A DNA stretch of 64,000 nt, taken from the NCBI RefSeq assembly GCF_000496835.1, contig NZ_KI543239.1:27996-91995 (forward strand). The letters are read 5' to 3'. Of the stretch, positions 32,716-40,814 are shown in pieces. Positions within the stretch are counted from its first letter, which is position 1. Every line of letters begins with the position of its first letter. The translations under genes and the position numbers were made by a program. This stretch comes from Thalassobacillus devorans MSP14 (lineage in GTDB: Bacteria > Bacillota > Bacilli > Bacillales > Halobacillaceae). Under the pieces are notes generated by a model. The model was not told the origin of the DNA, ran no database searches, and was given only the letters and a program-made list of their open reading frames with translations.

Positions 32716-32754
32716 AAAGGCCTTTGCGAAGTGTAATATTCCGCAAAGGTCTTT
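32716..32754 (+). terminator. Intrinsic terminator of microprotein unit 1
   Basis: AAAGGCCTTTGCG / CGCAAAGGTCTTT stem (one G-T pair), 13-base loop, then T-rich sequence. Confidence 0.75.
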
Positions 32755-32807
32755 TAACGTTTCGCAAAGTGATTAGTTTCTAAGTAAATAATGGTAAGTA
32801 ATTTTAT

Positions 32808-32832
32808 GTTTTAATGTGTGCACACGGGGAAT
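32808..32832 (+). promoter_or_regulatory. Sigma-B-like promoter of microprotein unit 2
   Basis: GTTTTA (32808-32813), 13-base spacer, GGGAAT (32827-32832). This is close to the Bacillus general-stress consensus GTTTAA-N12-14-GGGTAT. The 3' flank CGCCTAATACA recurs after the -10 in unit 1 as CTCCTAATACA. Confidence 0.55.
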
Positions 32833-32868
32833 CGCCTAATACACTCAATGATAAAGGAGGGTTGAAAA

Positions 32869-33003
32869 GTGACGATCCTGTTTACCAAAGGCCGTGAGCT
32901 GCTTGAGGAAGATATGAAAAATCAAGCCTTCACAAAGCAGCCAGAGCAAAAACCAGCACAGAAAAAAAGTGGCAAAGTAACGATGTTTTCTAAAAAGAAG
33001 TAA
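32869..33003 (+). CDS. 44-residue basic microprotein, copy 2
   Basis: Starts GTG at 32869, 7 bases after AAAGGAGGG. Product MTILFTKGRELLEEDMKNQA, then a Gln/Pro/Lys-rich linker and a basic end FSKKK. It parallels copy 1 closely at the N-terminus and only in composition at the C-terminus. The 3' untranslated part also shows short blocks shared with unit 1 (CAGGATCAAC, a CATGGG-ATGA block and CCTATGTTT), so the whole unit was duplicated and not just the coding part. Function unknown; a stress role is suggested only by the promoter-like sequence. Confidence 0.75.
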   Translation: MTILFTKGRELLEEDMKNQAFTKQPEQKPAQKKSGKVTMFSKKK

Positions 33004-33190
33004 GTCTTTGGGTATCCACAATAGAATAGAACAGGATCAACTATTTCATGGGGATGACTTGGTGGCAGTCATCAGCCAACATCATACTCCGCTATGATAT
33101 ACAAACTCGCAAATGAGGATGATAAACATTATCGTACGTTACCGTTTTACACCACATTTGATTCCTATGTTTTTAGTTGTTTCAAAAAAA

Positions 33191-33239
33191 TAAAACAGAA
33201 TCCTTCTGACATAATGAATTAGAGGGGTTCTGTTTTTAT
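33191..33239 (+). terminator. Intrinsic terminator of microprotein unit 2
   Basis: AAAACAGAA / TTCTGTTTT stem with a long AT-rich loop and T-run. The following 240 bases up to the next gene hold no feature I can support. Confidence 0.7.
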
Positions 33240-33482
33240 ATGGCATCATCTCAGATGTGCTATGACTTCATTATCTATGACGGGTCTTACAATATTCATA
33301 AAAACCATTACTATTTCTGCTCCAGGATACATACCCGCCAATCCTTCGTCTGCTCCCCATTCAGCTCTTTATTTTACCTGCAAATGGAAAACAACCGGAT
33401 TATTTATTTTTTGAGACAGGTGTAAACTGTGGAAAATCACAAAAACTAAAGGTATATCATTTTTAAGAAGGGAGTATGGGCC

Positions 33483-34424
33483 GTGTTATTACACCTGAAA
33501 AAAGTATGCAGCAGCATATTGATAATAATAGCACTTCTTCCAACAGCAGCATGGGGTGTTCCACTGCAGGAAACAGGAAATTCATCTGTTTGGCAATCAT
33601 CTGTTGAGGCTATAGAAACCGCTTCGGAAGAGCGCCAGCTGGAAGTACATTTCATAGACGTAGAACAAGGAGACAGCATTTTCATCAAGTTTCCGAATGG
33701 CAAAACAATGCTTGTCGATGCAGGTGATAGAAAAGCGGGGGAAAAAGTAGTTGAGTATTTGAAACGTGCCGGAGTATCTACCATTGATCAAGTGGTTGCC
33801 ACTCATCCTGATATCGACCATATCGGGGGGTTTTTAGAGGTTTTTACTCATATTGGAGTAAAAAAACTGCTGGATAGCGGAAAAACTTATACCACCGATA
33901 CGTATGCGGAATATTTAAAACTGGTTGCATTAAATGAAATTCCGACACAAGTAGCAGAAGAGGGACAGCAGCTGTACCTGGACCCAGATGTGAAGGTGCA
34001 AGTGCTGCATGTCAATCGTAACGAAAAAGAAAACAACCCAGCTTCTATTGTGTTGAAGTTGAGCTATGGGGATATGGATGTATTGTTGACCAGTGACACA
34101 GAAGAAAAAAATGAGAAAAGGCTGATTAAACGTTATGATGTTCAGGCAGAAATCCTGAAGGTAGCCCACCATGGTTCCGCAACAAGCAATTCGCAGGCTT
34201 TCGTCGATGCAGTCAACCCGGAAGCGGCTGTATTTTCTTATGATCAGGCGAATGATTATGGTCACCCTGTTCCTAAAGTAGTTGCCAGGTTATATCACCT
34301 GGGAACTGCTTTATATTCTACAGCCGAATCAGGAGATATCGTCGCTTCCATTGATGAAGATGGTTATGTCATTGACGCTGACCCTTATGATCCTGGGTTT
34401 GCCCCCGGACCTGACGAAGAGTGA
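33483..34424 (+). CDS. Secreted MBL-fold hydrolase, ComEC C-terminal-domain type
   Basis: A 313-residue protein with an N-terminal signal peptide (about 1-25) and a metallo-beta-lactamase domain like the extracellular domain of the DNA-uptake protein ComEC. Landmarks are VHFIDVEQGDSIFIKFPNGK, VDAGDR, ATHPDIDHIGG (metal ligands in the HxDxDH form), VLLTSDTEE and KVAHHGS. Single-domain secreted members are suspected extracellular nucleases or phosphodiesterases; no substrate is proven. The tail is acidic and proline-rich. Start GTG 33483 after AAGAAGGGAGTATGGGCC. Confidence 0.85.
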   Translation: MLLHLKKVCSSILIIIALLPTAAWGVPLQETGNSSVWQSSVEAIETASEERQLEVHFIDVEQGDSIFIKFPNGKTMLVDAGDRKAGEKVVEYLKRAGVSTIDQVVATHPDIDHIGGFLEVFTHIGVKKLLDSGKTYTTDTYAEYLKLVALNEIPTQVAEEGQQLYLDPDVKVQVLHVNRNEKENNPASIVLKLSYGDMDVLLTSDTEEKNEKRLIKRYDVQAEILKVAHHGSATSNSQAFVDAVNPEAAVFSYDQANDYGHPVPKVVARLYHLGTALYSTAESGDIVASIDEDGYVIDADPYDPGFAPGPDEE

Positions 34425-34440
34425 TTTGTCTGAGCAATAA

Positions 34441-34470
34441 AATAAGCCCAGGCAGTAGGCCGGGCTTATT
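34441..34470. terminator. Bidirectional terminator between convergent genes
   Basis: AATAAGCCC / GGGCTTATT stem between the MBL gene and the small zinc protein gene, with U-rich flanks on both strands. Confidence 0.8.
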
Positions 34471-34473
34471 TTA

Positions 34474-34650
34474 TTATTCCAGGATGCGGTTCATTTCATC
34501 TACATCCATCTGTCCGTTGGGTTCAGGGTTTTTGCCAAGTGTCATTACTCCACTCCCCCCACAGACACTGCAGGTATATTTCCATTCTTCATCATCCATC
34601 AATAATCCTGCACCATCGCAGGCTTTACAAATCTGGTTGCGGTCTACCAT
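34474..34650 (-). CDS. 58-residue CxxC zinc-ribbon protein coupled to aconitase
   Basis: A small soluble protein with two knuckles, CKACDGAG (8-15) and CSVCGGSG (27-34), the same pattern as half of a DnaJ zinc domain, and an acidic C-terminus. ATG at 34650 follows AAGGAGGAACAATT and overlaps the last codons and stop of the aconitase gene by 7 bases, so translation is coupled. Metal binding is inferred from the motif. It may help folding or cluster assembly of the enzyme, but nothing in the sequence proves this. Confidence 0.75.
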   Translation of the reverse strand: MVDRNQICKACDGAGLLMDDEEWKYTCSVCGGSGVMTLGKNPEPNGQMDVDEMNRILE

Positions 34651-36611
34651 AATTGTTCCTCCTTATCATTGACTTGTCTTCCTTTAATCCAGTTGATCAG
34701 CCCGCCTTTCAGCATCATATCGATTTGCCGGTCAGAAAGCGCATGTTCCAATTGAATGGTTTGTTTTCCCTGAATATTTGCTTTGACTATTGTTCCTGTT
34801 TGAATGCTTTTTCTTAAATCGTCCAATTGAATGACATCGCCTTTTTCCAATTGGTCGTAGTCCTTATCATCACGGAAAGTAAGTGGAAGGACACCAAAGT
34901 TCACCAGGTTCTGCCAATGGATTCTGGCAAAGTCTTTGGCAATGACAACCCGGAGACCTAAATATCTTGGTGCCAGCGCAGCGTGTTCCCGGCTTGATCC
35001 CTGGCCATAGTTATAGCCTCCGATTAAAGCGTGTCCGCCTTCTTCTCTTATTTTCATTGACCGGTCATAGTAAGTATCGTCAATAATTTCGAAAGAGAAT
35101 TTGCTTATCTCAGGCAAGTTGCTTCGGTAAGGCAAGACTCTGGAACCGCCTGCAAGGATTTCATCGGTAGAAATGTTATCGCCCATTTTAAGCAGGACAG
35201 GTACCTTTAACATATCAGGAAGTGGACTCATTTCAGGAATAGAGGCGATATTCGGTCCTTTTTCTAATGTCACTTGCTTCGCTTCTTCCAATGGCAGAGG
35301 CTTTTCCAACAAATCGACATCAATCGTTGGATGGGTGATTTCCCTTACTTTTGGATATTTCATCTCAAGAATTCGAGGGTCGGTTATTTTTCCGGTAAGA
35401 GCAGATGCAGCAGCTGTCTCCGGGCTGCATAAAAACACGCTGTCTTCGCGGGTACCGGACCTTCCAGGAAAGTTCCGGGGCGTCGTCCGGAGGCTATTCC
35501 TTCCGGTAGCCGGTGCCTGGCCCATCCCGATACAACCGTTACAGCCTGCCTGGTGTAGTCTGGCACCAGAACTTAACAGGCTTGCAATATGACTTTCTTT
35601 CACTAGATCCGTAAGCATCTGACGGGAAGAAGGGTTAATGTCGAAAGAAATTCCTTTTGAAATTTGTTTCCCTTTTACAATTTCGGCTGCGATAGCAAAG
35701 TCTCTGTAACCAGGGTTGGCGGATGACCCGACATAGGATTGGTAGATCGGTTCACCTTCCAGATCTTTGACAGGTACGACATTTTCCGGGCTGGATGGTT
35801 TGGCAATCATCGGTTCGATTTCAGATAAATTGATTTCTTCGTTAATGTCGTAAGCTGCTCCTTCATCTGCGAGGATTTCCACCCAGGCATCCTCCCGCTG
35901 CTGGCTTTTCAAGTAACGGTGGACTTCTTTATCTGAAGGGAACACCGTTGCAGTAGCCCCAAGCTCTGCCCCCATATTAGCAATGACATGCCGGTCCATA
36001 GCACTTAAGTGCTTTAGTCCTGGTCCGTAATATTCGATGATTCTGCCTACACCGCCTTTCACATCATGGCGCCGCAATAATTCTAAAATCACATCTTTAG
36101 CACTTACCCAGTCGGGAAGTTCTCCAGTGAGTCTGATTCCCCATATCTGTGGCATTTTTACAAAAAAAGGTTCCCCGGCAATAGCCATCGCAACATCAAT
36201 TCCACCGGCACCCATGGCAAGCATACCCATGCAGCCATTCGCACAGGTGTGACTGTCTGAACCAAGTAATGTTTTCCCCGGTTCAGCCAGTCGTTGCATA
36301 TGGACAGGGTGACTTACTCCGTTACCTGGCCGGCTGTAGTAGAGGCCGAACCTTCGGGCAGCACTTTGTAGAAAAAGGTGATCATCCGGGTTTTTATTAT
36401 CCTCCTGAATAATATTGTGGTCGACATACTGGGCAGAAGCTTCTGTTTTTGCACGCTCGAGATTCATTGCTTCAAGCTCCAGCATAACCATCGTCCCTGT
36501 TGCATCTTGTGTAAGCGTCTGGTCAATTCTTAAGCCGATTTCTTCGCCAGCTTTCATTTCGCCGGATATGAGGTGACTGCTGATCAATTTCTCGCTGACA
36601 TTCATAGCCAT
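34644..36611 (-). CDS. Aconitate hydratase, compact (about 650-residue) type
   Basis: A 655-residue aconitase-family enzyme interconverting citrate and isocitrate with a [4Fe-4S] cluster. Visible family blocks: GNGVSHPVHMQR, GSDSHTCANGCMGMLAMGAGG, QAGCNGCIGMGQAP, NSLRTTPRNFPGRSGT and SREHAALAPRYLG in the swivel domain. Cluster cysteines lie in SHTCANG and GCNGCIG. It is much shorter than the main Bacillus aconitase CitB (about 900 residues) and resembles the mitochondrial or homoaconitase-like group, so it may be a second aconitase or act on a related hydroxy-acid. Co-directional with the zinc protein downstream and the alcohol dehydrogenase upstream (15-bp gap), so the three probably form one operon. 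Confidence 0.85.
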   Translation of the reverse strand: MAMNVSEKLISSHLISGEMKAGEEIGLRIDQTLTQDATGTMVMLELEAMNLERAKTEASAQYVDHNIIQEDNKNPDDHLFLQSAARRFGLYYSRPGNGVSHPVHMQRLAEPGKTLLGSDSHTCANGCMGMLAMGAGGIDVAMAIAGEPFFVKMPQIWGIRLTGELPDWVSAKDVILELLRRHDVKGGVGRIIEYYGPGLKHLSAMDRHVIANMGAELGATATVFPSDKEVHRYLKSQQREDAWVEILADEGAAYDINEEINLSEIEPMIAKPSSPENVVPVKDLEGEPIYQSYVGSSANPGYRDFAIAAEIVKGKQISKGISFDINPSSRQMLTDLVKESHIASLLSSGARLHQAGCNGCIGMGQAPATGRNSLRTTPRNFPGRSGTREDSVFLCSPETAAASALTGKITDPRILEMKYPKVREITHPTIDVDLLEKPLPLEEAKQVTLEKGPNIASIPEMSPLPDMLKVPVLLKMGDNISTDEILAGGSRVLPYRSNLPEISKFSFEIIDDTYYDRSMKIREEGGHALIGGYNYGQGSSREHAALAPRYLGLRVVIAKDFARIHWQNLVNFGVLPLTFRDDKDYDQLEKGDVIQLDDLRKSIQTGTIVKANIQGKQTIQLEHALSDRQIDMMLKGGLINWIKGRQVNDKEEQLW

Positions 36612-36626
36612 AGTTTTCCCTCCTCA

Positions 36627-37760
36627 TCAAGGACGAAGTACCACTTTGATACAATCGTCTTTTTTTCCATTAAAAATTTTATAACCATGGGCAGCCTGCT
36701 CCAAAGGCAGGTGGTGGGTAATGATATCCGTGGGATCAATTTCCTCATTAACGATTTGCTGATACAGCCTCTCCATATAAGCCCTGGCATGTGCCTGGCC
36801 CATTTTTAGTTGGACGTTACGAGAAAAAAATGCACCCAATGGAAACATATTGTAAAGACCACCATAAACACCTGTAAGCTGCACTGTCCCACATTTTTTC
36901 ACAGCTTTAGCAGCGATTTGAATGGGACCCAAAGTTCCACCTTGTAATTTTAATTTCTGCTGTACAAATTCTAATGGTGATTTTTTACCATCCATTCCGA
37001 CACAATCAATGACAACGTCTGCACCGCCTTTAGTTACTTCTTTTAATACCTCTCCCATATCCTCATGCGCGGTGAAGTCAAATGTATCTGTTTTGTTAGT
37101 AAGCTTGGAATGGTTCAGCCGGTAAGGCAGATAATCAACAGCAATCACTCGGGCTGCCCCTTTCTGCCAGGAGAACTTTTGAGCCATTAAACCCACAGGG
37201 CCACAGCCCAGGACAATTACTGTGTCACCACTTTTGACACCAGCATTTTCAACACTCCAGTAAGCGGTAGGAAGAACATCGGAGAGAAACAACAAAGAAT
37301 CGTCTTCCAGCTCACAATCCTCTGGAATGAGAAAGGGAGTATAGTTGCCAAATGGCACCCGGAGGTACTCTGCCTGGCCGCCTGGATAGTTCCCAAACTT
37401 TTCTGAGTAGCCCAAATAACCCCCGGAATCATAATGGGGATTAGCGTTATCACACTGGCTTTCCTGGTTGTTATGGCAATAGGGACAGGTACCGCATGCC
37501 ACAGTAAACGGAATGACAACCCGGTCGCCTTTTTTTACTTTGGTTACATCTTTTCCTGTCTCCTCAACAATCCCCATTGGCTCATGACCAATGACATACC
37601 CGATCGGCAAAGGAAAGTTTCCCTGGTAAAGATGTAAGTCCGACCCGCAAATAGCGGTTGAAGTTATTCTTATAATGACATCTTGAGAATCCTGTATCGT
37701 CGGATAATCTGTTTTTTTAACACTGACGGAATATTTACCTTGATAAGTGACTGCTTTCAT
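36627..37760 (-). CDS. Zinc-dependent alcohol dehydrogenase (formaldehyde dehydrogenase-like)
   Basis: A 377-residue medium-chain dehydrogenase. The catalytic zinc site is formed by Cys in AICGSDLH and GHEPMG, and the structural zinc site by CGTCPYCHNNQESQC. The NAD(P)-binding motif is VIVLGCGPVGLMA. The insertion PHYDSGGYLGYSEKFGNYPGGQAEYLRVP is typical of the glutathione-independent formaldehyde/threonine-dehydrogenase-like subgroup. Substrate undetermined. First gene of the probable ADH-aconitase-zinc protein operon. ATG after CAAGGAGGAGCC. Confidence 0.85.
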   Translation of the reverse strand: MKAVTYQGKYSVSVKKTDYPTIQDSQDVIIRITSTAICGSDLHLYQGNFPLPIGYVIGHEPMGIVEETGKDVTKVKKGDRVVIPFTVACGTCPYCHNNQESQCDNANPHYDSGGYLGYSEKFGNYPGGQAEYLRVPFGNYTPFLIPEDCELEDDSLLFLSDVLPTAYWSVENAGVKSGDTVIVLGCGPVGLMAQKFSWQKGAARVIAVDYLPYRLNHSKLTNKTDTFDFTAHEDMGEVLKEVTKGGADVVIDCVGMDGKKSPLEFVQQKLKLQGGTLGPIQIAAKAVKKCGTVQLTGVYGGLYNMFPLGAFFSRNVQLKMGQAHARAYMERLYQQIVNEEIDPTDIITHHLPLEQAAHGYKIFNGKKDDCIKVVLRP

Positions 37761-37850
37761 GGCTCCTCCTTGGATTGTTTTTCTATGTGTTAAGGTAGCC
37801 TATTTGTCGTAACTTATGTATGCATCAGCAGGTTGGTATGTTTTTTGGAG

Positions 37851-37872
37851 CCCGGTTACAAACTAAACCGGG
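37851..37872 (+). promoter_or_regulatory. Leader hairpin before the amino-acid permease
   Basis: CCCGGTT / AACCGGG stem with a 7-base loop, ending just before the GGAAGGA ribosome site, with no U-run. It could modulate translation or be an operator half. Evidence is structural only. Confidence 0.3.
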
Positions 37873-37889
37873 TGGAAGGAGTTTAGATC

Positions 37890-39212
37890 ATGAGTAAGCA
37901 GCAAACAGATTCACAAACGAAAATACCTTGGTGGCAGCTGACACTGATTGGAGTAGGGTGTACGATTGGCACAGGGTTTTTCCTGGGATCCGCATTAGCA
38001 ATCAAACAGGGAGGACCTGCTGTTATTCTTACGTTCCTCCTTGCCGCCGCAGGGACGTATATCGTATTTGATGCCTTGGCCAGGATGACTGCCGAAGATC
38101 CGGAAAAGGGTTCCTTCCGTTCTTACGCGAAAAAAGCATACGGCCGATGGGCAGGCTTCTCCAATGGGTGGGTGTATTGGACATCAGAGCTTTTGATTAT
38201 GGGCAGCCAGTTGACTGCCCTTGCAATATTTTCGCAGTTTTGGTTTCCTCATATGCCGTTATGGTTATTATCTGCTATTTATGGTCTCTTAGGGATCGGG
38301 ATTATCATTACTGGTGTGTCCGGATTCGAACGATTTGAAAATATTTTTGCAGTAATCAAGACAGCAGCAATTGTAATGTTCATCATCATAGCTGCTTTAG
38401 CTGTGTCTGGTGTGTTAGGAGGGGGACAAGCTGAACGCCCATTGGAGTGGAACGGGAGAGGGCTGTTTCCTGCAGGGGTGACTGGTTTGTGGGCAGCGTT
38501 GATTTATGCCTTCTATGCATTTGGGGGAATCGAAGTAATGGGGATAATGGCAAATGAATTGAAAGACCCGAAGGAAGCCCCAAAATCAGGAAAAGTAATG
38601 CTGACCGTACTTGCGATCATTTATGTCACATCACTAGGATTAGCAATTTTCCTTGTTTCCTGGGAAAAATACAATGCGGATGAGAGTCCCTTTATCACGG
38701 CATTAGCTAAATACGATTTGGCTTTTGTACCACATGTTTTTAATGGGGCGTTGGTAATAGGCGGGTTTTCTACTATGGTCGCATCTCTTTATGCTATTAC
38801 CACCATTCTTTCTACACTTGCGGAAGATAAGGATGCCCCGGCGTTTTTTGCAAAAACCGGAAAAAGAGGTGTCCCTTATCATGCCTTGTGTTTAACCGTT
38901 TCGGGATTGGCGGCATCGATCGTAGTAGCTCTGCTGCTACCTGAAAAAATTTATGAATACTTAACAACAGCTGCCGGGTTGATGTTGCTTTATACATGGA
39001 TTTTCATATTGTTTTCTTATAGCAAATTGATGGACTTGTCAGGGAAGACCAATGTGAAATGGTGGGCTGGACTTTTCTTGATTGCAGCAGCTGTCAGTGG
39101 AACATTGTTTGATAAGACGAGCAGGGTCGGCTTCTTCATCAGCCTGTTATTCCTGGCAGTAATAGCTCTGGTGACCTTTTTGATGAGAAAGAAGTGGAAG
39201 CAAGCTTCATGA
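37890..39212 (+). CDS. APC-family amino acid permease
   Basis: A 440-residue, 12-helix permease. The first helix has TLIGVGCTIGTGFFLGSALA, the glycine-rich amino-acid binding segment of the family. ALIYAFYAFGGIEVMGIMANE in helix 6 is the second. It probably imports an amino acid with H+ or Na+; specificity is not readable. It is divergent from the alcohol dehydrogenase, with about 130 bp between the two starts. Confidence 0.87.
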   Translation: MSKQQTDSQTKIPWWQLTLIGVGCTIGTGFFLGSALAIKQGGPAVILTFLLAAAGTYIVFDALARMTAEDPEKGSFRSYAKKAYGRWAGFSNGWVYWTSELLIMGSQLTALAIFSQFWFPHMPLWLLSAIYGLLGIGIIITGVSGFERFENIFAVIKTAAIVMFIIIAALAVSGVLGGGQAERPLEWNGRGLFPAGVTGLWAALIYAFYAFGGIEVMGIMANELKDPKEAPKSGKVMLTVLAIIYVTSLGLAIFLVSWEKYNADESPFITALAKYDLAFVPHVFNGALVIGGFSTMVASLYAITTILSTLAEDKDAPAFFAKTGKRGVPYHALCLTVSGLAASIVVALLLPEKIYEYLTTAAGLMLLYTWIFILFSYSKLMDLSGKTNVKWWAGLFLIAAAVSGTLFDKTSRVGFFISLLFLAVIALVTFLMRKKWKQAS

Positions 39213-39302
39213 TTTTTAAGAGTCTGCTAAGGGAGCAGGTGCTTCCAGTTTAAATCTGTGACTTTACCAATCGTACGGTTGGTCATGCAATTGGAAGTCT
39301 GT

Positions 39303-39932
39303 TTATAAATGAAACAGCATTTTAACTGCCTGCATAGCGAAGTAGAATGCAAAGCCGAATAAGCATATTCCTGATAAAACAGAGATCCGCTTCAAGGTAC
39401 GCGGGGTGAGCGCGCGTCGGAACCAGCTCGATACGACTGCCATCGTAATATCCCACAGCATCAATCCTAATAAGATCGCCCCGCCGTATAATACCAGGTG
39501 CAGCTGATCATAGCGGTTGATAGTATTTGCTAACACGGATCCGTAAATGCCGAGCCAGAAAAGAATGGATAAAGGGTTGGTAATAGCAATCAAAAACCCC
39601 GTTGAGAATGTTTTGGTTAAGGAGTCTTTCTGGCGATTATAATCCACCTCAGCTTTATGAGAGCTGGCAATACTTTCAAAACCTGTATACAAGAGGACAA
39701 ATGTACCGAATGACCATAAAAATGTTTTCATGAACGGAATTTCAAGAAAATGGACAACCCCAAAAAAGACGGATATGATAAAGCAAATTTCAGCGACAAT
39801 CGCCCCTAAACCGATTAGCCAGGAATGAAAAAAACCGTTTTTGATCCCCTGATTGATTTGCGCAGCATTAATTGGACCAATGGGGGCTGCCAGCGACAGC
39901 CCGAGGAAAACATAACTAAGAAAAACACCCAA
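39303..39932 (-). CDS. LysE-family amino acid exporter
   Basis: A 209-residue membrane protein with six helices. FLGLSLAAPIGPINAAQINQ at the N-terminus is the LysE/RhtB signature and GFLIAITNPLSILFWLGIY the internal NP motif. It exports amino acids or related solutes. The chosen start is TTG 39932, 7 bases after AAGGAG. Upstream in-frame codons to 40016 read through the intergenic region and lack a ribosome site. Confidence 0.85.
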   Translation of the reverse strand: MGVFLSYVFLGLSLAAPIGPINAAQINQGIKNGFFHSWLIGLGAIVAEICFIISVFFGVVHFLEIPFMKTFLWSFGTFVLLYTGFESIASSHKAEVDYNRQKDSLTKTFSTGFLIAITNPLSILFWLGIYGSVLANTINRYDQLHLVLYGGAILLGLMLWDITMAVVSSWFRRALTPRTLKRISVLSGICLFGFAFYFAMQAVKMLFHL

Positions 39933-40011
39933 ACCACTCACTCCTTCACGATATGTAGTAGCTTGTACAATATGTATGCACAAACAACCCAGTGTACCAC
40001 TGCAATAAAAA

Positions 40012-40038
40012 AGCACATCGTCTCCTGGACGGTGTGCT
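40012..40038 (-). terminator. Intrinsic terminator of the 82-residue protein gene
   Basis: AGCACATCGTC / GACGGTGTGCT 11-bp stem with one G-T pair, followed on the minus strand by TTTTTTATT. Confidence 0.75.
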
Positions 40039-40045
40039 CGGCGCT

Positions 40046-40294
40046 TTATTTATTATTCGCTTGATTTGTTTCTTCGATTAACCGTAATAAGTCAGTGGCT
40101 CGCTGCATGTCATGGTTGCCGATCCCTCTGAATAAGTCGGGATTATGGGTTGCTTCATTCAGCATCTCTTCCGCTTGTTTGACCTGTTGCTGTGCCTCTG
40201 TAAATCCGCTTCGTTCTTCCTGAGCCCTTTCTACTGCTCGCTTTGCCTGGTTAAGCTGCTCCATTACAGACTGGAAATCTTGTTGACCCTTCAT
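40046..40294 (-). CDS. Hypothetical helical protein, 82 residues
   Basis: A soluble, heptad-rich helical protein (VMEQLNQAKRAVERAQEE, then FTEAQQQVKQAEEMLNEAT) suggestive of a coiled-coil hairpin. ATG preceded by an AAAGGATG-type site. It resembles small Bacillaceae proteins of unknown function. A terminator follows directly. No partner evident. Confidence 0.65.
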   Translation of the reverse strand: MKGQQDFQSVMEQLNQAKRAVERAQEERSGFTEAQQQVKQAEEMLNEATHNPDLFRGIGNHDMQRATDLLRLIEETNQANNK

Positions 40295-40372
40295 GGTTTA
40301 TCATCCTTTTTATTGTTAATTTGCCTGATAAGGTGAGTTTTATCCGCAGCATATGTATCTGATCCAAACAAA

Positions 40373-40403
40373 AAGTCCATCACGGCTCACGCCGTATGGA
40401 CTT
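40373..40403 (-). terminator. Intrinsic terminator of the YjcZ gene
   Basis: AAGTCCAT-CGGC / GCCG-ATGGACTT interrupted stem with minus-strand TTTTT. Confidence 0.7.
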
Positions 40404-40425
40404 CATTTAAGCAGGGGAGGGTTTA

Positions 40426-40551
40426 TTAATAGCCCCAACCGCCGCCATAGCCACCGCCATAACCGCCTCCTGCATAGGATGCTCCTATAATAATCAATAG
40501 GATAAACAATACGACTAATAAAGCGAAACCACCGCCATAACCTTTACTCAT
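40426..40551 (-). CDS. YjcZ family sporulation-type small protein
   Basis: A 41-residue protein: [20 protein letters not shown], then a second run of hydrophobics and a Gly/Tyr-rich tail ending GWGY. This is the YjcZ pattern (one membrane helix framed by glycine-tyrosine repeats). YjcZ-type genes are often expressed in sporulating cells of Bacillaceae. ATG after AAAGGAGGTGCTTTG. Confidence 0.85.
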   Translation of the reverse strand: MSKGYGGGFALLVVLFILLIIIGASYAGGGYGGGYGGGWGY

Positions 40552-40814
40552 CAAAGCACCTCCTTTCTATTTGTATATGTTGCAAGATGACGAATGTACT
40601 GGGGAAATGCCTATTCCTGATGAATTTAGGCAGGGGAAAGAAGTCTTGTTCAAACGTTCAAAGAAAGAGGGAAAAGGCTACGGAACCCCTGTCATAAATT
40701 GAAGAAATAAAGTGATAGTTGTAGAAAAGGGGGTCATTTCCTCCTGAAAATAAGGTATGATAGTAGTAATATAAAAGTATTACAAATACATCTTAAGAAA
40801 TAGGGGGATGCGGT

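Noticed and set aside
33240..33425. 61-codon plus-strand frame after the second microprotein unit
   Set aside because: No ribosome site, unusual Cys/Tyr/His-rich composition, and it begins inside the terminator T-run. Probably non-coding.
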